A stretch of DNA of 18,850 bases from contig NZOF01000013.1 in the NCBI GenBank assembly GCA_002695185.1, positions 1 to 18,850 on the forward strand, in the 5' to 3' direction. Within the stretch, counting starts at the first letter, position 1. Every line of letters starts with the position of its first letter. Both the position numbers and the translations under genes were made by a program. The DNA comes from Erythrobacter sp. GTDB lineage: Bacteria > Pseudomonadota > Alphaproteobacteria > Sphingomonadales > Sphingomonadaceae. The notes under the pieces were generated by a model that was not told the origin of the DNA, did no database searches, and worked only from the letters and a program-made list of their open reading frames with translations. Positions 14,281 to 18,850 of the stretch are shown here, one piece after another.

Positions 14281-15663
14281 TCATAACCGCTGTACAAAGC
14301 CGAGCGTGCCACGCTTGCGCAATTCTGCCTCGCACAGCCTGGGTCCACGCTTGAGTTTTGAGCCACCTAGTTTGCGCCGATCAAGCTTCGCGGGTGGTTC
14401 TGGCTCGGGGAAAAGATGCTCGGATTGGTCACGGCGGGCAGGGGCGCCATTGTTGCGCTTGCGGTGATGCGGCATGATCGCCTGCATCTGCTTCGCCAGC
14501 ATCAGCGTGGCATCAAGATGTTTGTTCTCGACGATGGCGGGCTGGTTGACCTGCCGCATCTTGTCCAATTGGCGATAGGGCAGAACATGGCCTTCATGCT
14601 GGATCTCCAGCCGTCCGTCGGGATACTCGCACACCGTCACCCGCTTGCGCGCCAGCCCTTTGCTGATGGCAGTCGGCTCCAAGATGAACATCGCCTTGTT
14701 GTAGTGGAGCGTCAGCGCCGCCGTCACTGTCCGCTGCTCGCGCCAGACCATGATCGAGCACAGATCATCATGCGGGGCGAGGGGACGGTGCAGATCGCGG
14801 GCGTCGAAGGCGGGGCGGGCGAACCGCACATTGTGCCTGGACATATAGCTGGCGAGGAAAGCGTTTGCCTCCACGATGGACGAGATACCTTCCAGCCGCA
14901 TCGCCTTGACCAACCGATCCTGCAACGTGCCGTTAGCACGTTCGACCCGGCCCTTGGCCTGCGGCGAGTTGGCGCAGATGATCTCGATGTTCAGCGCATC
15001 CAGCGCCCGCCCGAAATGGGTCATGCCGTCGCCACGCGCCGCACTGGCGCGGGAGTTGCGGAAGACGCGGTGATGGTCGGAGTAAAAGGCCACCGGCTCT
15101 CCGTGCTGTTCGATATACTCGCGTGTCGCCTCCATATAGGCGAAGGTGCTCTCGCTCTCGACCATCTTGAGATGCATCAGTTCGCTGGTCGCATCGTCGA
15201 TATAGACGAGCAGGGTGCATTTGCGGCCCGCGATCCTCGAACCACCAGTGCTTCGATCCATCGATCTGGATCAGCTCGCCCCGGCAGTCTTGGCGATAGC
15301 GCGGCTGATATGGGCGAGGGCGGCGGGCCACGCGATCGCGCCAGATACCAGCCTCGATCACCAGCTTACGTAGCGTCTCTCGGGAAACGCGGATATCGTG
15401 CCGCTCGGCCAGATACTCGGTCGCTAGCGTCGGACCGAAGTCATGATAACGCTCCCGAACAAGCGAGGCAATCCGGCTGCGGAGCGCATCGTCCATGCGC
15501 CGGTTGCTCGGCCGACCACGTCGGCGCGAGATGAGACCGGAGGAGCCATCGTCCATGATCCGGACCAGCAGACGATGCGCGTGGCATCGTGTGATGCCCA
15601 TGATCCGGGCAGCTTCCGTCACCGTCAGTTCAGCCGGAGGGCACGGTAGCGCAGGTGAGACAT
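14281..15663 (-). pseudogene. ISNCY-family transposase, frameshifted
   Basis: The N-terminal part (TEAARIMGITRCHAHRLL, a helix-turn-helix, then SRRRGRPSNRRM) and the start of the DDE domain (ELIQIDGSKHWWFEDRGP) are in one frame. The rest (KCTLLVYIDDATSELMHLKM, FYSDHHRVFRN, SPQAKGRVERANGTLQDRLV, to LGFVQRL) is in another. One extra base at about 15223 (C on the minus strand, between GGGCCG and AAATGC) explains the shift. All three catalytic acids are still encoded across the two frames. A second lesion is likely near the start: ATG 15663 reads MSHLRYRALRLN then stops, and restoring one A at about 15628-15631 would join it to LTVTEAARIMG. Otherwise a GTG at 15622 is the start. The element cannot supply its own intact transposase as read; sequencing error is the alternative. 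Confidence 0.83.
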
Positions 15664-15702
15664 CTCTAACTTGCGCTACTGTGAAATTTGAAAGTTGCTG
15701 CT

Positions 15703-15708
15703 ACATGA
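15703..15708 (+). repeat. Candidate ISNCY target duplication, right copy
   Basis: ACATGA, directly repeated from 13083-13088. It is followed by an AT-rich stretch (15709-15750) unlike the GC-rich surroundings. Confidence 0.4.
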
Positions 15709-15752
15709 CAGATAATTGATAATATATCTTATGTTAAGTTTTGAATTTCAGA

Positions 15753-15787
15753 CATGGCGGATGGCGGGCGCATCAGCGTCCGCCATG
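15753..15787 (-). terminator. Inverted repeat downstream of ferredoxin, possible terminator
   Basis: CATGGCGGA and TCCGCCATG form a perfect 9-bp stem around a 17-base loop, 13 bases past the ferredoxin stop on the minus strand. No clean T-run follows, so an intrinsic terminator is only possible; it could instead be a remnant repeat. Confidence 0.4.
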
Positions 15788-15800
15788 CATGCCGCATGGG

Positions 15801-16118
15801 TCAGTCCTCCGGCGCGATGCAGACCACGAGCCCCTGACATTCCCGCGTCAGCCTCAACTGGCAGGCGAGACGAGAATGTGGCTTCCGGAACTCCGAACTT
15901 TCAAGAAGGTCGTTTTCGTCATCGCCCTGTGGCGACTTCAGCGCATCGGACCCTTCTTCCACATATACGTGACACGTCGCACAGGAGCAGCAACCTCCGC
16001 ACAACGCCAGCATTTCGTCGATCCCGCTTTCGCGGATCGCTTCCATGAGACTGAGCCCTTCAGGCACATTGAGCGGGCGCGGCGCACCGGTGCGGGTATT
16101 CACTATGATGCTGATCAT
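15801..16118 (-). CDS. [2Fe-2S] ferredoxin, adrenodoxin/putidaredoxin type
   Basis: A 105-residue electron carrier. Cys40, Cys46, Cys49 and Cys86 give the C-x5-C-x2-C-x36-C spacing of vertebrate/bacterial-type 2Fe-2S ferredoxins that serve cytochromes P450 and some ring oxygenases. The surrounding CGGCCSCATCHVYV and RLACQLRL are family-typical. It has an additional Cys44 and a C-terminal CIAPED. It would pass electrons from an NAD(P)H ferredoxin reductase to an oxygenase in the cytoplasm, but neither partner is in the window. It follows the SDR pseudogene by 77 bases on the same strand, probably once a shared transcript. The start at 16118 lacks a good ribosome site, which may mean translation is weak or coupled. 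Confidence 0.92.
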   Translation of the reverse strand: MISIIVNTRTGAPRPLNVPEGLSLMEAIRESGIDEMLALCGGCCSCATCHVYVEEGSDALKSPQGDDENDLLESSEFRKPHSRLACQLRLTRECQGLVVCIAPED

Positions 16119-16195
16119 GAAGATGTTCGCCAGATGGTAGGTGGATGGTTGTCGGCTTACGCAGGCGGTGGAGCCGACCGCGCGAGATAGGGCAG

Positions 16196-16973
16196 TCAGC
16201 TCGCCAATGGTTCGAGACGGCTTCCAGCACGCGCTATCTCGTGGCTAAACTGATCAGGCCCATGTGCGGGCCGAAAGGCGCCGAGGCGATCATCGATTTC
16301 CGGCCAACGGCGCAATATCCCATCGGCGAAGTCATCGTCTTCGGGTACGACGCCTTGCGTCAGCAATATCTGCGCAGTTTCAAAGCTCCCCGCGCCTGCG
16401 CACAGGATTGCGCCGTTGGGCGCGTCAGGCGCGCAGAGCGCAACCACCCCAGGCGCCACCAGCGCCGGATCAAGCTGCGAGAGTTCACGCTCCCCGTAAA
16501 GGCCATCCGTCATCCGCGTAGCGGCCGACGGCGACAGGCAGTTGACGCGTATGCCATATTTCTCGCCCTCAAGCCGCAAGGTCTGCATCAAGCCCACCAA
16601 CGCCATCTTGGCTGCCGAATAATTTGCCTGGCCGAAATTCCCGAACAAGCCCGACGATGACGTCGTGAAGACGAGGCGCCCATGGCCTCGCGCGCGCATC
16701 CCGTCCCAGACGGCTTTTGTGCAATGCACCGAGCCCATGAGGTGCACCTCTACGACCGCACTGAAATCATCCAGTTCCATCTTCGCGAAGCTCCGGTCGC
16801 GCAGGATGCCGGCATTGTTGACCAGGATGTCCACGCCACCCCATTGCTGCTCCACTGTGTCGACCAGCGTCTGCACGGCGGCGAAGTCCGTTATGTCGGT
16901 ACTATCGTCGATCGCAACGCCCCCCCGCTCCGGTCACGATCGCCGTCCTGCCCGCAAGGTCGATCATCGCCAT
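16196..16973 (-). pseudogene. SDR related to (3R)-hydroxyacyl-CoA dehydrogenase of MFE-2, internal deletion
   Basis: From 16876 downward the protein is a recognisable SDR: DILVNNAGILRDRSFAKM (typical of the MFE-2/17-beta-HSD4 group), FTTSSSGLFGNFGQANYSAAK with the Ser-Tyr-Lys set, and YGIRVNCLSPSAATRM. Upstream, from ATG 16973 (or 16967), MIDLAGRTAIVTGAGG is the expected N-terminus but in a different frame. Between TGAGG and VAIDDSTDITDFAAVQTLVD roughly 45-50 residues that the family has here (rest of the cofactor fold) are missing. The junction lies at a run of seven C at 16920-16926. So about 140-150 bases were lost and the frame shifted; the product cannot bind cofactor properly. In life it probably acted in beta-oxidation-like side-chain shortening. 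Confidence 0.82.
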
Positions 16974-17163
16974 CTTCCGTCCCCATCCTGCTTCCTGATT
17001 GCCTGTCACCGCTTAGTGAAGCAGAACCAACGTCGGAAATCGCTTCGCGCTATGCCGGCCATAAGTCCAAAAGATGGGTAATCCAGGACAAGACTTGGCA
17101 TGCTGGGCGAAGAACATGCTGGAGGCACGCGGCTGGGCGCGGAGAGGATCAAGGCTATACCCT

Positions 17164-17364
17164 ATGGCGAATCTCAATCGGTTCGACTTCAATCTCCTCC
17201 TCGCGCTGGACACGCTGCTGTCGGAACGCAGCGTGACGCGGGCGGCCGACCGGCTTTGCGTGACCCAGCCCGCGCTCAGTGGCTCGCTACAGCGGCTTCG
17301 TCAGCATTTCGACGACCCGCTATTGCTGCGGGTCGGAAGGGAGATGGAGCTGACGCCCAAGGCT
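17164..17364 (+). pseudogene. LysR-family regulator, N-terminal DNA-binding fragment
   Basis: ATG 17164 begins MANLNRFDFNLLLALDTLL, followed by SERSVTRAADRLCVTQPALSGSLQRLRQHFDDPLLLRVGREMELTPKA, a full LysR winged helix-turn-helix of the NahR/LinR-like type. At about base 17362 the family resemblance ends. The effector domain (about 220 residues) is missing, replaced by TBDR sequence in a different frame. In the LysR frame translation runs on to a stop at 17478 through a nonsense tail. It is divergent from the SDR pseudogene and ferredoxin, so the intact regulator probably controlled them. A bare DNA-binding domain could at most bind without responding to a ligand. Confidence 0.85.
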
Positions 17365-17947
17365 TTCAGGTCGGAAAGGTCCAAGGTCAGCTTCTCGTCC
17401 TTGAAAATGCGGCTGCGGCCGAAATCTACGGCATTGAAGGCGAGTTCACCCTCAAGCCTGTTCGCGACCTCATCATAGGCCTCAATGCCAGCTGGCTCCA
17501 TGCGCGGTTCAAGAGCTACGTCACGGCCGACCAGGCTCGACCGGGGGCGATGGGGCCACGCTCGACGAGAATGGGGTGCCCGCGTTCGACCTTTCGGGCA
17601 ACACACTACCCCAAGCCCCCAACTACACGATCGACCTGTCGGCTCAATACAGCTTCGACGTGCCCGGTGGTTCGCTGACCGTCAGGGGCGAGAGCAACTG
17701 GTCCGACCGAGTGTTCTTCTCACCCTTCAACCTCAACTATATGTCACAACCTGCCTATGATGTGCAGAACGCCTATGTCACCTATCGCCTGGACAGCGGG
17801 CTGCGGTTGACTGGCTTCGTGCGAAACATCGGAAACGAGACGATACGAGCATCGGGGCAGGTCGCTACGACGCTTCTGGGCTCGCCTGTGATCGGCTTTG
17901 GAAAGCCCCCGCGCACCTACGGACTGACGGTTGCCTTCGACTATTAA
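17364..17947 (+). pseudogene. TonB-dependent receptor C-terminal fragment, frameshifted
   Basis: From base 17364 the frame reads FQVGKVQGQLLVLENAAAAEIYGIEGEFTLKP, then GLNASWLHARFKSYVTAD, a typical late-barrel TBDR segment. Near 17543-17547 (a run of five G) the frame changes; adding one G gives GDGATLDENGVPAFDLSG and continues with NYTIDLSAQYSFDVPGG, RGESNWSDRVFFSPFN, GFVRNIGNETIRASG and the terminal strand YGLTVAFDY. About 195 residues remain of an expected 750-800. It is joined to a LysR N-terminus. It is not similar in sequence to the receptor at the left end of the window beyond family features, so it is a different receptor. Confidence 0.82.
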
Positions 17948-18681
17948 GCGGATGCCGGCCCGAGCAAGGTTGTCGATGAGCCTTGCTGGGGAACGACATA
18001 CCCCCCGTCGGCAATTCCTCTCGATGGCGAATGGCATGGCCGTCAAGAGGGACGAAAGATCTCGTCGCAGATGCAACCGCTGCGCAAGATCAGGAAGCGG
18101 TTTCGATTGGACCCAGGGAATATGTTGATCGCAAGCATGTAGCCGCGGCGGTCGCCGCTGTCCATGAAGGCGCATCACTGATCCTGGCAAAAGACGCCTG
18201 ACCTGCGGGGCCCGTCGATCAGATCGGTTCGGACGCGCACTTGAACCTGAAGACGAAGGCCCGCACCACCATGACCCGTGCCGAATTGATTGAGCAAGGG
18301 GATGATCGCGATGTGACATGCGAGATGCTGGCCTAGTCCCAACTCTGTTTCAGAGAACCCCAAAAATCAGCCATATGCTTGCCAAGATCGACGCTGTTAC
18401 CACACACGGAAATTTCCCTAATTTGCCTGGCATTTGCAGCCATCGAGCGCGATCCAACCGCAAATATGGTGCTTGCCATACGCTGCCGCAGCATTCCCCG
18501 AGTCTATGGCTCCTACGACTATCCGCTCACTTTCGCGAACGATCGCACTCCGTCACATGCAAGAGACGCCCCGGCGCGGAAGCGTCGTTCTGTGTAGTCG
18601 GAAGAACGTTCGAGGCCCGCCAGCGTCATGGGTCGTCAAGAAGGGGCGGCCCGACTGGACGAAGAGAACGGGATTAAAGGC
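17948..18681. other. About 730 bases without a recognisable gene
   Basis: Short frames exist, for example 17983-18201 plus (72 codons, ending AAVAAVHEGASLILAKDA), but none shows a family pattern, a good ribosome site or consistent coding character. A 5-bp stem hairpin, CTCTGTTTCAGAG, is at 18343-18355. The stretch may be the debris of deleted genes plus the promoter region of the gene starting at 18682. Confidence 0.5.
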
Positions 18682-18850
18682 ATGCAGGCACGACGTTTCG
18701 GGATAGAGCTGGCGACGATCGTGCTGGGAGTATCCGGCATGGCTTCGTCCGCGCCCGCGATCGCCCAACCAATGGCGCTGCTCGACCGGCATGGCAGCCG
18801 TATCGCGATCGAACCCTATGCGCCCAATATCGTGCGGGTAACAATCGCGC
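18682..18850 (+). CDS. Secreted glycoside hydrolase, probably GH31 (alpha-xylosidase/glucosidase type), 5' end only
   Basis: ATG 18682 opens a frame with no stop to the window's end (56 residues). It starts with a Sec signal peptide: MQARRFG, a hydrophobic core and SAPAIA before a likely cleavage at AQ. The mature start, LLDRHGSRIAIEPYAPNIVRVTIA, matches the N-terminal beta-sandwich region of GH31-like enzymes, where a xxYxPxIVRV(T) strand is common. Such enzymes act on alpha-linked xylose or glucose in the periplasm. The catalytic domain lies outside the window, so the family call is tentative. A GGGA at 18670-18673 is a weak ribosome site. Confidence 0.5.
   Translation, partial: MQARRFGIELATIVLGVSGMASSAPAIAQPMALLDRHGSRIAIEPYAPNIVRVTIA

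Larger units (their letters stand above)
13089..15702 (-). mobile_element. ISNCY-family insertion sequence, interrupted by IS481
   Basis: The transposase (14281-15663, minus strand) is of the ISNCY type. The outer ends align as imperfect inverted repeats: the 49 bases inward from 13086 match the 49 bases inward from 15705 at 25 positions without gaps, best in the inner TTTAGAG..GTC block. ACATGA flanks both ends. The left part of the element is split by the IS481 copy at 13202-14202; the pieces on either side join at CTAG. Without the insert the element is about 1.6 kb, a normal size. The boundaries are inferred. Confidence 0.6.

Noticed and set aside
15180..15270. Programmed -1/+1 frameshift producing a full ISNCY transposase
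   Set aside because: No slippery A/T-run heptamer or pseudoknot-like structure at the shift; a one-base insertion is simpler.
14416..15534. 372-codon plus-strand frame across the ISNCY transposase
   Set aside because: The opposite strand carries clear DDE transposase motifs; this frame has none and is a codon-bias shadow.
13089..15702. Composite transposon carrying the catabolic genes
   Set aside because: The two IS elements are nested and of different families; there is no second copy flanking the genes within the window.
17744..18319. 191-codon minus-strand frame after the second TBDR fragment
   Set aside because: It overlaps the TBDR 3' end antisense and has Arg/Pro/His-rich random composition.
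1..18850. CRISPR array, tRNA, rRNA or phage defence system
   Set aside because: No regularly spaced repeats, no tRNA-like cloverleaf at gene edges, and no defence-type protein motifs were seen on reading both strands.

Overview
The window looks like an accessory, catabolism-flavoured region of a GC-rich alphaproteobacterium, most likely a sphingomonad (Sphingobium/Novosphingobium-like). The reasons are the gene types together: TonB-dependent receptor (TBDR) pieces, GPH- and Spinster-type MFS transporters, a Tat-exported type B carboxylesterase, a long GST-like protein, SDRs, an ALDH, an MpaB/DUF2236 oxygenase, an adrenodoxin-type ferredoxin and IS481/ISNCY/IS630 elements. The taxonomic call is an inference from protein style, not from a marker gene. 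No RNA gene or CRISPR array was seen.

Layout. (1) 1-7969, plus strand: the window opens inside a polysaccharide tyrosine-kinase gene that runs in frame, at about base 210, into the beta-barrel of a TBDR lacking its signal peptide and plug. Behind it lie a GPH transporter, a type B carboxylesterase, a GST-like protein and a Spinster-like MFS protein, closely spaced like an operon. (2) 7970-8577: a gene-free gap with a decayed IS630 transposase fragment. (3) 8578-12730: a minus-strand pair, MpaB-like oxygenase then aldehyde dehydrogenase; a divergent TetR regulator; and a convergent SDR. A perfect 18-bp palindrome lies just downstream of a candidate -10 box of the oxygenase gene, where a TetR operator would be expected. 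(4) About 13089-15702: an ISNCY-type element with a frameshifted transposase, interrupted by a complete IS481 element (25-bp perfect inverted repeats, CTAG on both sides) whose transposase appears to have lost its catalytic Glu. (5) 15801-17947: a [2Fe-2S] ferredoxin, an SDR pseudogene with an internal deletion, and a second chimera in which a LysR N-terminus runs into a frameshifted TBDR C-terminus. (6) 17948-18850: about 730 bases with no recognisable gene, then the start of a secreted glycoside hydrolase, probably GH31.

How it may work together (inference): ester uptake and hydrolysis across the envelope (TBDR, exported esterase, two MFS carriers), followed by oxidative steps inside the cell (GST-like protein, MpaB-like C=C cleavage giving a carbonyl, ALDH, SDRs, ferredoxin for an oxygenase not present here). 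The oxygenase-ALDH pair under a divergent TetR gene is the most interesting intact unit. The island also shows strong decay: two chimeric gene junctions, three disrupted genes and nested IS elements. Some of the 1-nt lesions could be sequencing errors.
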